Source: Amycolatopsis camponoti
Lineage (GTDB): Bacteria; Actinomycetota; Actinomycetes; Mycobacteriales; Pseudonocardiaceae
Assembly (NCBI RefSeq): GCF_902497555.1
Contig: NZ_CABVGP010000003.1
Location: 620,001 to 684,000, forward strand
Reading direction: 5' to 3'
Length of the DNA stretch: 64,000 nt
This document shows positions 20,309 through 29,152 of the stretch, in pieces. Each line of letters opens with the position of its first letter. Position 1 is the stretch's first letter. Position numbers and translations under genes: made by a program. A model generated the notes under the pieces. That model saw only the letters and a list, made by a program, of their open reading frames with translations. It was not told where the DNA came from and ran no database searches.

Positions 20309-20448
20309 CCTGCGAGTTTCACGTCCGGGTGAGTAAACGGCCACGCATCGTTCACCAACGGGCAGCAACATGTCACCTATACGTGTTGCACCCGCCACTC
20401 CGGTGTATCAGGGTTAGCTGTCCCCACACCTGAACCGGAGGCAGCAAA

Positions 20449-21087
20449 ATGCCAACCAGGCGTGCTGTTCGTCATTCCTTGACCGTTCTCGCGGCCACCG
20501 CCGTGCTCTCCGGGACGCTGGTCAGCGTCGCCGAGGCCACTCCGCCGGGCATCCCGTCGGCCACGACGGCGAAGTCCGAGCTCGCGTCCCTGACCGTCAA
20601 GGCCGACGGTTCCCAGACCGGCTACAGCCGGGACAAGTTCCCGCACTGGATCGACCAGGGCAGCAGCTGCAACACCCGCGAAGTGGTCCTGAAGCGCGAC
20701 GGCACGAACGTGCAGACCGGCTCCGACTGCGCGGCGACGTCCGGCAGCTGGTTCAGCCCGTACGACGGCGCGACCTGGACGGCGACGTCCGATGTGGACA
20801 TCGACCACGTCGTGCCGCTGGCCGACGCGTGGCGCACCGGCGCGTCCGCGTGGACGACCGCGCAACGCCAGGCGTTCGCGAACGACCTCACCGATCCGCA
20901 GCTGATCGCCGTGACGGACAACGTGAACCAGCAGAAGGGCGACAAGTCTCCCGACCAGTGGAAGCCGCCGCTCACGAGCTACTGGTGCACCTACGCGAAG
21001 ATGTGGACCGCGGTGAAGTACAAGTTCAAGCTGACGATCAACACCGCGGAGAAGTCGGCTTTGACGGACATGCTCGGCCGGTGCTGA
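20449..21087 (+). CDS. Secreted HNH nuclease, DUF1524/GmrSD-C type
   Basis: A 212-residue exported protein. The signal peptide (MPTRRAVRHSLTVLAATAVL, cleavage near AEA-T) follows a perfect GGAGG site. The C-terminal half holds the HNH signature DIDHVVPLADAWR (H120 as general base), then FANDLTDPQLIAVT, NVNQQKGDKSPDQW with the metal-binding Asn/His-like positions, typical of DUF1524 nucleases. Four cysteines (SSCN, SDCA, WCTY and the final C) suggest disulfides in an extracellular fold. Likely a DNA-degrading enzyme for nutrient scavenging. No immunity gene is visible, consistent with export through Sec. An imperfect inverted repeat (20365-20389) lies upstream. Confidence 0.88.
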   Translation: MPTRRAVRHSLTVLAATAVLSGTLVSVAEATPPGIPSATTAKSELASLTVKADGSQTGYSRDKFPHWIDQGSSCNTREVVLKRDGTNVQTGSDCAATSGSWFSPYDGATWTATSDVDIDHVVPLADAWRTGASAWTTAQRQAFANDLTDPQLIAVTDNVNQQKGDKSPDQWKPPLTSYWCTYAKMWTAVKYKFKLTINTAEKSALTDMLGRC

Positions 21088-21222
21088 TCACGGCCGGTTA
21101 GTCAAGGGGCATTCGTTGCGGTGTCAGGGAATGGGACCGCGGTTCGCCTGATGGGACGGCCTTCAGCGCGTGGTTAGCGTCGCTCTTCGAAGACGCAACC
21201 GCTCCCCGCTGGAGGCCGTCCG

Positions 21223-22833
21223 GTGTCCCCACTCTTCCGCGCCCGCAACGCCGCGGCCCTGCTCGCCCTGCCCATCCTGCTGACCGCCTGCTCCGCCGCC
21301 GGTACCGAACAAGCCGCCGACGCCGGCCCGCCGAAACCCGGTGGCACGCTGCGCCTGGGCATCTCGTCCGCGCCCGACTGCCTCGACCCGCAGCAGGTCG
21401 CCACGAACGCGTCCATCAACGTCGCGCGCCAGCTCGTCGACTCGCTCACCGACCAGGACCCGAAGACCGGCGAGATCAAGCCGTGGCTCGCCGAGAAGTG
21501 GGAGGGCAACGCCGATTCGACGGCGTTCACCTTCCACCTGCGCGCCGGCGCGACGTTCTCCGACGGCAGCCCGGTCGACGCCGCCGCTGTGAAGACGAGC
21601 TTCGACGGCATCAAGGCCCTCGGCACCAAGGCCCAGCTGGGTTACGGCTACCTGGCGGCGTACCAGGGCTCCAGCGTGGTCGACCCGCGGACCGTCCGCC
21701 TCGAGTTCTCCGCGCCCAGCGCACAGTTCCTGCAGGCCAGCTCGACGATGTCGCTCGGCGTGCTCGCGCCCGCCGCGTTCGAGAAGACGCCGGAACAGCG
21801 CTGCCAGGGCAACGGCCTGATCGGCTCCGGGCCGTTCGTGTTCGAAAGCCTGAAGCAGAACCAGGAGATCGTGCTGGCCAAGCGCAAGGGCTACAACTGG
21901 GGCTCGTCGCTGTTCAAGCACCAGGGCGAGGCCTACCTCGACAAGATCGACTACAAGATCGTGCCCGAGCCCGGCGTCCGCACCGGCAGCCTCGCGTCCG
22001 GCCAGCTCGACGCGGCGACCGACATCCAGCCGGTCGACGAGCCGCAGTTCAAGGGCAACGGCTTCACCGAGAACATCCGGCCCAACCCGGGTGTCGTGTT
22101 CAACCTGCACGCCAACACCTCCCGCGGCGTGCTCGCCGACGAGAAGGTGCGCCAGGCCGTGCTCAAGGGCGTCGACCGCCCCGAGGTCGTGAACACCGTG
22201 CTGACGGCGTCCTACCAGCCCGCCACCAGCATCCTCGGCTCGGCGACACCGCTCTACGAAAACCTCTCGCAGCAGCTGGCGTACGACCAGAAGGGCGCCG
22301 CCGCGCTGCTCGACGCCGACGGCTGGGTGCCCGGCCCGGACGGGATCCGCGTCAAGAACGGGCAGCCGCTGAGCGCGTCCGTCGTGTTCTCGCCGGTGTT
22401 CAACCAGAACCGCAGCGTGCTGGAGCTGGTCCAGCAGCAGCTCCGCAAGATCGGCTTCGACCTGCGGATCGAGCAGCACACGACCGCCGAGACCACCCAG
22501 ATCCAGCTCAGCGGCAACTACGACTTCCTCTGGTACAACGTCACGCGCGCCGACCCGGACATCCTGCGCGGCCAGTTCTCCACCAAGGCCGGCAACCGAA
22601 GCAAGCTCGCCCCGGGCAACCCCCTCGATGTGGCACTGGACGCGCAGTCGTCCACTGTGGACAACGCCAAGCGCAAGCCGTCGGCCGACGAGGCGCAGAA
22701 GCTGATCATCGACCACGCGTACGCGATCCCGGTCTTCGAGCTGACCCAGGTCGTCGCGCTCGGCTCGCAGGCGCACGCCGTCGACTTCGAGGCGTCGTCA
22801 CGGTTGCAGCTCTTCGACGCGTGGCTCTCGTGA
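21223..22833 (+). CDS. ABC transporter substrate-binding lipoprotein, family 5
   Basis: A 536-residue SBP_bac_5 (oligopeptide/dipeptide/nickel-type) binding protein. It opens with a GTG start, a short basic segment and the lipobox LTAC, so it is lipid-anchored outside the membrane. Core motifs include the N-terminal GGTLRLGISSAPDCLDPQ, WEGNADSTAFTFHLRAGATFSDG and the late ADPDILRGQF. It begins a four-gene import operon: binding protein, two permeases and a fused ATPase, each overlapping the next by 4-8 bases. Ligand unknown; peptides or a siderophore-like compound are candidates. Confidence 0.93.
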   Translation: MSPLFRARNAAALLALPILLTACSAAGTEQAADAGPPKPGGTLRLGISSAPDCLDPQQVATNASINVARQLVDSLTDQDPKTGEIKPWLAEKWEGNADSTAFTFHLRAGATFSDGSPVDAAAVKTSFDGIKALGTKAQLGYGYLAAYQGSSVVDPRTVRLEFSAPSAQFLQASSTMSLGVLAPAAFEKTPEQRCQGNGLIGSGPFVFESLKQNQEIVLAKRKGYNWGSSLFKHQGEAYLDKIDYKIVPEPGVRTGSLASGQLDAATDIQPVDEPQFKGNGFTENIRPNPGVVFNLHANTSRGVLADEKVRQAVLKGVDRPEVVNTVLTASYQPATSILGSATPLYENLSQQLAYDQKGAAALLDADGWVPGPDGIRVKNGQPLSASVVFSPVFNQNRSVLELVQQQLRKIGFDLRIEQHTTAETTQIQLSGNYDFLWYNVTRADPDILRGQFSTKAGNRSKLAPGNPLDVALDAQSSTVDNAKRKPSADEAQKLIIDHAYAIPVFELTQVVALGSQAHAVDFEASSRLQLFDAWLS

Positions 22834-23783
22834 GGCGCTACCTGCTCCGCCGCGTCGGGCAGGCGGTGTTCGTGCTGTGGGCGGCGTTCACGCTGTCGTT
22901 CCTGATCCTCTACCTGCTGCCGGGCGACGCCGTTTCGGCGAAGCTCGCCAGCGGGGAGGCCGGTTCGTCGGCGACGCCCGAGCAGCTCGCTGCCGCCCGC
23001 GCGGAGTACGGTCTCGACTCGCCGTTGCCGGTCCAGTACCTGAAACGCCTGGTCTCGGCGCTGCACGGCGACTTCGGCCGCAGCGTCGCGACCGGCGACG
23101 ACGCGTCGCACATGGTCGTCACGGCGTTGCCGCCGACGCTCGCCGTGACGAGCCTGGCGCTGGTGTTCGCGGTGCTGTTCGGCGGCGGCTCGGCGTTCCT
23201 CGGCACGTTCACGCGGTTCCGCTGGCTGCGGCAGGCGCTGTTGTCGTTGCCGTCGCTGGCGATCTCGCTGCCGCCGTTCTGGGTCGGGCTGCTGCTCATC
23301 CAGTTCTTCTCGTTCCGGCTGCGGTTGCTGCCCGCGCTCGGCACGCAGGGCTTCTCCGCGGTGCTCCTGCCGGCGGTCACGCTGGCCCTGCCGACCGGCG
23401 CGATCATCGGCCAGGTGCTGGCGAAGAGCCTGGCCACGCAGCAGGAGGAGCCCTACGCGGAGATCGCCGCGGCCAAGGGCGCGAGCCGCTGGCGTGTCCA
23501 CTTCGGACACCTGCTGCGCAACGCGGCCGTGCCGACGCTGACCGTCGCCGGCGTGGTGGCGGGCAACCTCGTCGCGGGGTCGGTGATCACCGAGACGGTG
23601 TTCTCCCGCGACGGCGTCGGCCGGATCACCGCGGCCGCCGTCACCGCGCAGGACGTCCCGGTGGTGCAGGCGGTGATCGTGCTGGCCGCGCTGGTGTTCG
23701 TGGTGTTGAACCTGATCGTCGACCTGCTCTACCCGCTGCTCGACCCGCGCATCGCCCGTACGCCGGAGGTGGCCCGTGGTTGA
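22830..23783 (+). CDS. ABC permease, DppB/OppB type
   Basis: First inner-membrane permease of the family-5 importer, 317 residues with about six helices. The start GTG at 22830 overlaps the binding-protein stop (GTGA); a GTG 9 bases earlier is also possible. The N-terminus RRYLLRRVGQAVFVLW and LYLLPGDA are standard for DppB-type permeases, and the EAA loop, EIAAAKGASRWRVHFGHLLRN, contacts the ATPase. TETVFSRDGVGRI follows as usual. Its stop overlaps the second permease by 8 bases. Confident. Confidence 0.93.
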   Translation: MRRYLLRRVGQAVFVLWAAFTLSFLILYLLPGDAVSAKLASGEAGSSATPEQLAAARAEYGLDSPLPVQYLKRLVSALHGDFGRSVATGDDASHMVVTALPPTLAVTSLALVFAVLFGGGSAFLGTFTRFRWLRQALLSLPSLAISLPPFWVGLLLIQFFSFRLRLLPALGTQGFSAVLLPAVTLALPTGAIIGQVLAKSLATQQEEPYAEIAAAKGASRWRVHFGHLLRNAAVPTLTVAGVVAGNLVAGSVITETVFSRDGVGRITAAAVTAQDVPVVQAVIVLAALVFVVLNLIVDLLYPLLDPRIARTPEVARG

Positions 23784-24591
23784 CCTCGCCACCCCTGTCG
23801 TCCGCCGCCCCGGGCTCGTGGTCGCCGTCGCCGTGCTGGCGTTCGTGCTGCTCGCGGCCTTCGTGCCGGGGCTGCTGACCGGGTACGACCCGATCACCGG
23901 AGTCCCCGTCGAGCGGCTGCAGGGGCCATCGCTGCACCACTTCTTCGGCACCGACGAGACCGGCCGTGACGTCTACGCGCGGGTGATCCACGGCGCGTCG
24001 CTGTCGCTGCGGGCCACCGCGATCGCCGTGCTCGTGGCCCTGGTCGCCGGCTCGGCACTCGGGCTGCTGGCCGGGTTCCGCGGCGGCTGGGCGGACACGG
24101 TGATCATGCGGATCGTCGACGTCTTCCTGGCCATCCCGCCGATCCTGCTGTCGCTGGCCCTGGTGACGGCGCTGGGCTTCGGCACGACGAACGTCGCGAT
24201 CGCCGTCGGCATCGCGAACCTCGCGTCCTTCGCGCGGGTCATGCGCGCGGAGGTGCTTCGCGTGCGAAACGGCGTGTTCGTCGAAGCGGCGCGAGCGAGC
24301 GGAGTGCGTTGGTCGGGCGTGCTGCTGCGGCACGTCCTGCCGAACGCAGCGGGCCCGGTGCTCGCGCTGGCGACGCTCACGCTCGGGACGGCCGTGCTCG
24401 AGGTGTCGGCGCTGAGCTTCCTCGGCTTCGGTGCGACACCGCCGACGCCGGAGTGGGGCTCGCTCGTCGCGGGCGGCCGCAGCTTCCTGGCCACGGCCTG
24501 GTGGATGACGACGTTCCCGGGACTGACGGTCGCGGCGGTGGTCCTCGCCGCGAACCGGCTGTCCCGCGCACTGGACGGAGGAGACCGATGA
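23776..24591 (+). CDS. ABC permease, DppC/OppC type
   Basis: Second permease of the importer, 271 residues, starting with GTG inside the preceding gene. The FFGTDETGRDVYARVIHGASLS segment is the diagnostic DppC N-terminal motif. The EAA loop is EAARASGVRWSGVLLRHVLPN, and SFLGFGATPPTPEWGSLV is present near the end. It pairs with the upstream permease to form the membrane channel. The stop overlaps the ATPase start as ATGA. Confidence 0.93.
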   Translation: MVDLATPVVRRPGLVVAVAVLAFVLLAAFVPGLLTGYDPITGVPVERLQGPSLHHFFGTDETGRDVYARVIHGASLSLRATAIAVLVALVAGSALGLLAGFRGGWADTVIMRIVDVFLAIPPILLSLALVTALGFGTTNVAIAVGIANLASFARVMRAEVLRVRNGVFVEAARASGVRWSGVLLRHVLPNAAGPVLALATLTLGTAVLEVSALSFLGFGATPPTPEWGSLVAGGRSFLATAWWMTTFPGLTVAAVVLAANRLSRALDGGDR

Positions 24592-26138
24592 CCCTGCTGC
24601 GGATTTCGGACCTGGCGGTGTCGTACAAAAAGATTCCGGCCGTGCGTGACGTCGGCCTGCACGTCGACGCGGGCGAAGTCGTCGCCGTCGTCGGCGAGTC
24701 CGGCTCGGGCAAGTCGACGACCGCGCACGCGGCGATCGGCCTGCTCCCGCGCGGCGGCCGGATCGACGGCGGTTCGATCACCTTCGACGGCCGGGACCTG
24801 CTCGCGCTGTCGGACAAGCAGTGGCGTTCGGTGCGCGGGCGCGAGATCGCACTGGTGCCGCAGGACCCGGCGGTGTCGCTGAACCCCGTGCACCGGATCG
24901 GCGACCAGGTCGCGGAGGTGCTGAAGATCCACGGCCTCGCGGACCGGCGGTCGGCGTCGCTGGAGGCGATCTCCTTGCTGGAGCGCGCGGGTGTCCCCTC
25001 GCCGGAGCTGCGGGCTCGGCAGTACCCGCACCAGCTGTCGGGCGGGCTGCGGCAGCGGGTGCTGATCGCGTCGGCGCTGGCCGGGCGGCCGAAGCTGATC
25101 ATCGCGGACGAGCCGACGTCGGCGCTGGACGTCACCGTGCAGCGGCGGATCCTCGACCACCTGACGTCGTTGGCTCTTGAAACGGGCACCGCGATCCTGC
25201 TGATCACGCACGACCTCGGTGTCGCGGCTGATCGCGCGTCGCGGATCGTGGTGCTTTCGCAGGGCTCTGTGGTCGAAGAGGGGTCGTCGGTCGTCAGCGC
25301 GCCGACGCATCCTTATACCCGGCAGCTGATCGCGGCGGCGCCGAGCATGACGAGCACCGTGCGTCCGCCCGCGCCGGCCGCCGAGCCCCTGGTGTCCGTG
25401 CGCGACCTCGCGAAGACGTTCGACGGCGGGATCCGCGCGGTCGACGGGGTGTCGTTCGACATCCCGCGCGGCCAGACCCTGGCACTGGTCGGCGAGTCGG
25501 GCTCGGGCAAGTCGACGACCGCCCGCATGGTGCTCCGGCTGGAGACGCCGTCGGCGGGTTCGGTGGAGTTCGACGGGCAGGACATCACCTCGCTCGCGGG
25601 CAACGAGCTGCGCCGGCTGCGGCGGCGGATGCAGATCGTCTACCAGAACCCGTACGCGTCGCTGAACCCGAAGTTCTCCATCGAAGACGTCGTCGCGGAG
25701 CCGCTGCGCGCGTTCGGGCTGCCGCGCACCCGGGTCCCCGAGCTGCTCGACCAGGTAGCCCTGCCGGCGTCGGTGGCGCGCCGGAAGCCGTCCGAGCTGT
25801 CCGGCGGCCAGCGGCAGCGGGTGGCGATCGCGCGGGCGCTGGCACTGCGGCCGGACCTGGTGGTGTGCGACGAACCGGTGTCGGCGCTGGACGTTTCGGT
25901 GCAGGCCCAGATCCTGCGGCTGCTGGCGGAGCTGCAGTCTGAGTTGGGGCTGTCGTACCTGTTCATCTCGCACGACTTGGCGGTGGTCCGCCGACTCGCG
26001 GACCAGGTCGGCGTGCTGCGCGAGGGCGCGCTGGTGGAGCTGGGCCCGGCTTCGCAGGTGCTGGAGGAGCCCCGGGCGGAGTACACGAAGGAACTGCTGG
26101 CGGCGATCCCCGGACGTTCGGTGCAGGAGGTGGGCTGA
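24588..26138 (+). CDS. Fused double ATPase of the peptide-type ABC importer
   Basis: A 516-residue protein with two complete ABC modules, equivalent to DppD plus DppF in one chain. Each half has Walker A GESGSGKS (about 36-43 and 301-308), a signature (LSGGLRQR and LSGGQRQR), Walker B with DEPTSALD or DEPVSALD, and a switch His in LLITHDLG / LFISHDLA. It energises import through the two permeases. Overlap with the upstream stop (ATGA) shows tight coupling. It ends 14 bp before the opposing hypothetical gene. Confidence 0.95.
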   Translation: MTLLRISDLAVSYKKIPAVRDVGLHVDAGEVVAVVGESGSGKSTTAHAAIGLLPRGGRIDGGSITFDGRDLLALSDKQWRSVRGREIALVPQDPAVSLNPVHRIGDQVAEVLKIHGLADRRSASLEAISLLERAGVPSPELRARQYPHQLSGGLRQRVLIASALAGRPKLIIADEPTSALDVTVQRRILDHLTSLALETGTAILLITHDLGVAADRASRIVVLSQGSVVEEGSSVVSAPTHPYTRQLIAAAPSMTSTVRPPAPAAEPLVSVRDLAKTFDGGIRAVDGVSFDIPRGQTLALVGESGSGKSTTARMVLRLETPSAGSVEFDGQDITSLAGNELRRLRRRMQIVYQNPYASLNPKFSIEDVVAEPLRAFGLPRTRVPELLDQVALPASVARRKPSELSGGQRQRVAIARALALRPDLVVCDEPVSALDVSVQAQILRLLAELQSELGLSYLFISHDLAVVRRLADQVGVLREGALVELGPASQVLEEPRAEYTKELLAAIPGRSVQEVG

Positions 26139-26151
26139 GACAGGAAACCGG

Positions 26152-26925
26152 TTACCCCGCCATCCCGGAATGACCCGGGTGACCGCATCCGCCGAGGTCC
26201 TCACACTCCTTCAGATAACGGGCCGAGTTGGAGTAACCCAGTTGAAGAGATACGAGATGAGCCCGCCGCGAGTCCAGTTTCTGCAGCCACTCCGCCTCGA
26301 TGGCGAGTTTTCGGACCGGCGCGGGGAAGTCGCAGATCACCGGCCAGACCTCGGCTGGACGGTAGCTCTTCGAAGGCCAGCCGTTCGGCCGCCGGAACCC
26401 TTCGAGGTAGCGTGCTTGCACCCACGAAGACTTCGCCTCCAGCACCTCGGCTTTGCGCCAGCCACGTTCCCAGACCCAGACAGGGTCGCCAAGATCGTAG
26501 GAGGTCGCTGACTGGTAGGCACCGACGTGAGTGAGCCCCGGCATACCCGACATCTGGAATTGCGCCGCTCCGCCCATGACCTGGTACTCGTCGGGCGTCA
26601 TGAACGGCTCGACGACGAACGGATTCCACCGCGGGTCACGCCTCACGAGATGCACGTCTTCTGCGCAAGCGACGTGGTAGATCGGAGTCCCCGCCGGAAC
26701 GACCCTGACACCTTCGACGTAGCCATCCGCCGGAAAGCTGCTGGTCGCGACTTTGACGTAGGAATAACGATACTCGGAGCGAGAATCGACATGTTCGGCC
26801 CGCACGACACGAGCCGGCACCCAGCCCTCGCTGTCGTCGCCTCGAAAGAGCACTTTGTCGCCGAAACGGTAGTTCACCACACGCATGTGCAAAACCAACT
26901 TCTCTCGGACCTCAGTTTCAAGCAC
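26152..26925 (-). CDS. Hypothetical protein with two SH3/Tudor-like modules
   Basis: About 257 residues, family not recognised. Two segments share the same layout: FGDKVLFRGDDSEGWVPARV near the N-terminus and YDLGDPVWVWERGWRKAEV in the middle, each a short barrel-like run of G-D-x-V-x-x plus W-x-x-A-x-V, reminiscent of agenet/Tudor/SH3 folds. The C-terminal third is helical (KLAIEAEWLQKLDSRRAHL) and ends with two Cys. Base composition is lower in GC than the neighbours, hinting at transfer. The start is GTG at 26925 or ATG at 26886; neither has a strong ribosome-binding site. It could be an isolated cargo gene. Confidence 0.7.
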   Translation of the reverse strand: MLETEVREKLVLHMRVVNYRFGDKVLFRGDDSEGWVPARVVRAEHVDSRSEYRYSYVKVATSSFPADGYVEGVRVVPAGTPIYHVACAEDVHLVRRDPRWNPFVVEPFMTPDEYQVMGGAAQFQMSGMPGLTHVGAYQSATSYDLGDPVWVWERGWRKAEVLEAKSSWVQARYLEGFRRPNGWPSKSYRPAEVWPVICDFPAPVRKLAIEAEWLQKLDSRRAHLVSLQLGYSNSARYLKECEDLGGCGHPGHSGMAG

Positions 26926-27122
26926 GAGAGGACAAAATAAGCCAGTAGAAGAGTAGCACTTCTATGCGGGTTTTCACGGCAACACAAGAACGTGCTGGTC
27001 AGCGGCCTAAGATCCCCGGAAATCCATGGCCCCATCAGCACAACGCCACCCATGTCGACAAACAAGACAGGAAACCGGACAAGTTCGACGGTGGGTGTTT
27101 CCCCCACCACCCACCGCGACTT

Positions 27123-27136
27123 ATGGTCTGGACCAT
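27123..27136. promoter_or_regulatory. DasR-like dre palindrome at the GH18 chitinase start
   Basis: ATGGTCTGGACCAT is a perfect palindrome matching the dre consensus core (TGGTCTAGACCA) of the GntR-type repressor DasR, which responds to glucosamine-6-phosphate. It overlaps a possible -10 (TATGGT) and the ATG at 27135, so binding would block transcription and possibly a leaderless start. Confidence 0.65.
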
Positions 27137-28028
27137 GCGGAGGATCGGCGTGGCCTTCGTGGCCTTGGTGCTGATGATTTCGGGTGCGGTGCCGGCTTCG
27201 GCCGCCGCCGGGCGCAGGGTTGTCGTCTACTACCAGACCATCTACAACGGCTCCGCCTACGTCTCGCCGCTCGCGCTCCAGAGCGCCGGGGCCACGGACG
27301 TGATCGTCGGGGCCATCCACCTCGACGCCAACAGCGTCGTGCACCTCAACGACGATCCGCCGAACGCCAGCAAGTTCACGCGGATGTGGCAGGACCTCGC
27401 GACCCTGCGCGGCCAGGGCGTGCACGTCCTCGCCTTCGTCGGCGGCGCCGCCGCCGGCAGCTTCCAGCGGCTCGAAACGCAGTTCGACACCTACTACCCG
27501 TTGCTGCGCAACCTCATCCGCACCTACTCGCTGTCCGGCATCGACCTGGACATCGAAGAGCACATGTCGAACGCCGCCCTCAACAAGGTGATCGACGCGC
27601 TGCGGGCCGACTTCGGCAGCTCGTTCCTGATCACCCTCGCCCCGGTCGCCACCGAGCTCAGCGGCGGCGGCGGGCTCTCGGGCCTCAACTACGACACCCT
27701 CTACCGCGACCGCGGCGCGCAGATCTCCTGGTTCAACGCCCAGTTCTACTGCGGCTGGGGCTCTCTCTCCGGCACCTCCGGCTACGACAACATCATCCGC
27801 CGCGGGGTCGTGCCCGCGAGCAAGGTCGTCGCCGGGACCGTGACCAACCCCGCCAACTGCAGTGGGTACGTGGACATGTCGGCCCTCCAGTCGACCGTGC
27901 GGAGCCTCAAGAGCAAGTACGCCGACTTCGGCGGGATCGACGGCTGGGAATACTTCAACTCCCTGCCCGGCGGGACGTCGGCGCCACAGCAGTGGGTGCA
28001 GCAAATCGCTCCGGTCGTGAAGGGCTGA
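27135..28028 (+). CDS. Secreted GH18 chitinase-like glycosidase
   Basis: A 297-residue exported family 18 glycoside hydrolase. The signal peptide MRRIGVAFVALVLMISGAV is cut near ASA. The catalytic signature D137-L-D139-I-E141 (GIDLDIEEH) is intact, with E141 as the acid, preceded by a strand-4 context and followed by NAQFYCGWG on a later strand. It resembles class III chitinase or endo-beta-N-acetylglucosaminidase types: one short barrel, no binding module. It should release GlcNAc-containing units from chitin or peptidoglycan/glycoprotein. A dre-like operator covers its start. A 12-base upstream ATG (MVWT) is less likely. Confidence 0.88.
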   Translation: MRRIGVAFVALVLMISGAVPASAAAGRRVVVYYQTIYNGSAYVSPLALQSAGATDVIVGAIHLDANSVVHLNDDPPNASKFTRMWQDLATLRGQGVHVLAFVGGAAAGSFQRLETQFDTYYPLLRNLIRTYSLSGIDLDIEEHMSNAALNKVIDALRADFGSSFLITLAPVATELSGGGGLSGLNYDTLYRDRGAQISWFNAQFYCGWGSLSGTSGYDNIIRRGVVPASKVVAGTVTNPANCSGYVDMSALQSTVRSLKSKYADFGGIDGWEYFNSLPGGTSAPQQWVQQIAPVVKG

Positions 28029-28045
28029 CGAGTACGCTCGGGGCG

Positions 28046-29152
28046 GTGCGGATCCTCTTCACGTGCCGCCCGGCGTACGGCCACCTGTTTCCCTTGCTGC
28101 CGTTGGCGAACGCGGCCGTCGACGCCGGTCACGAAGTCGTCTTCGGCACCGGTGAGGCCTTCGTCGGCAAGGTGCGCGACCTCGGGTTCGAGGTCCACCG
28201 CGCCGGCATCGGGATCGGTGAGGCGGAAGCCGAAGCCAAGAAGCGGCACGGCGAGGACGCCGGGTTCATGGACGTCGGCATCACGATGTTCGCCGAGCTG
28301 CTGCCCCGGTCGCTGCTCGACGACCTGACGCCACTGCTCCCCGAACTGCGTCCCGACCTGGTCATCTACGAGATGAGCGACGTCGGCGCCGGCATCGCGG
28401 CCCGCCGGGCGGGCCTCCCCGCCGTCGCGGTCGTGATCGGCCGCTCGATGCCGCCGGAGCTCCTGTCCGTCGCCGCCGAACGACTGCGGCCGCTCTGGGG
28501 CACGCTCCCCTCGGACGCCCTCTTCGGCGACGCCTGCGTCGACGTCTGGCCGGACAGCGTCCGCGACCCGGGCCCGGCGGCCGTCCCGAAGGTGTTCCGG
28601 ATGCGCCCGACGCCGTACGACCCCGACGTTCCGCTGCCGCCGCTCCCGGCAGACGGCTTCGTCTACCTGACGCTCGGCACCGTGGTCTACGGCGCGACGG
28701 ACGTCCTGCGCGGCGCGATCCGCGCGCTGGCGAACCTCGACGTCGACGTGCTGGTGGCGCTCGGCCCCGGCGATCCCGCGCTGCTCGGAGACCTCCCGGA
28801 GCGGGTGCGAGCGGCCGGGTTCGTGCCGCAGGCCGAGGTGCTGAAGCACGCGGGCCTGGTGGTGCACCACGGCGGAACGGGCACGGTGCTCGCCTCGCTC
28901 GCGGCCGGGCTGCCCCAGCTGATCCTGCCCCAGGGCGCCGACCAGTTCGCCAACGCCGAGACGCTCTCCGCCCTCGGGCTCGCCCGCGCACTGGTGGGCG
29001 ACGAAGTCCGGATCCCCGCGATCGAGACGGCGGCACGCGAGCTGCTCGCGGATCCGAAGCCCCGGAACCTCGCGCGGGACATCGCGGCGGAGATCGCGGA
29101 GATGCCACCGCCGGAGCAGGTGCTGGCCGACATCGTCAGCTGGGCGCGCTGA
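28046..29152 (+). CDS. UGT/MGT-family glycosyltransferase
   Basis: A 368-residue GT-B glycosyltransferase of family 1, resembling macrolide and natural-product sugar transferases. It starts at GTG, 17 bases past the chitinase stop, with RILFTCRPAYGHLFPLLPL at the N-terminus. The donor-binding C-terminal motif is AGLVVHHGGTGTVLASLAAGLPQLILPQGADQFANAE. The acceptor domain gives no clue to substrate. No biosynthetic cluster lies around it, so it may modify a drug or a minor metabolite. Its 3' end overlaps the next gene on the other strand by 17 bases. Confidence 0.9.
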   Translation: MRILFTCRPAYGHLFPLLPLANAAVDAGHEVVFGTGEAFVGKVRDLGFEVHRAGIGIGEAEAEAKKRHGEDAGFMDVGITMFAELLPRSLLDDLTPLLPELRPDLVIYEMSDVGAGIAARRAGLPAVAVVIGRSMPPELLSVAAERLRPLWGTLPSDALFGDACVDVWPDSVRDPGPAAVPKVFRMRPTPYDPDVPLPPLPADGFVYLTLGTVVYGATDVLRGAIRALANLDVDVLVALGPGDPALLGDLPERVRAAGFVPQAEVLKHAGLVVHHGGTGTVLASLAAGLPQLILPQGADQFANAETLSALGLARALVGDEVRIPAIETAARELLADPKPRNLARDIAAEIAEMPPPEQVLADIVSWAR

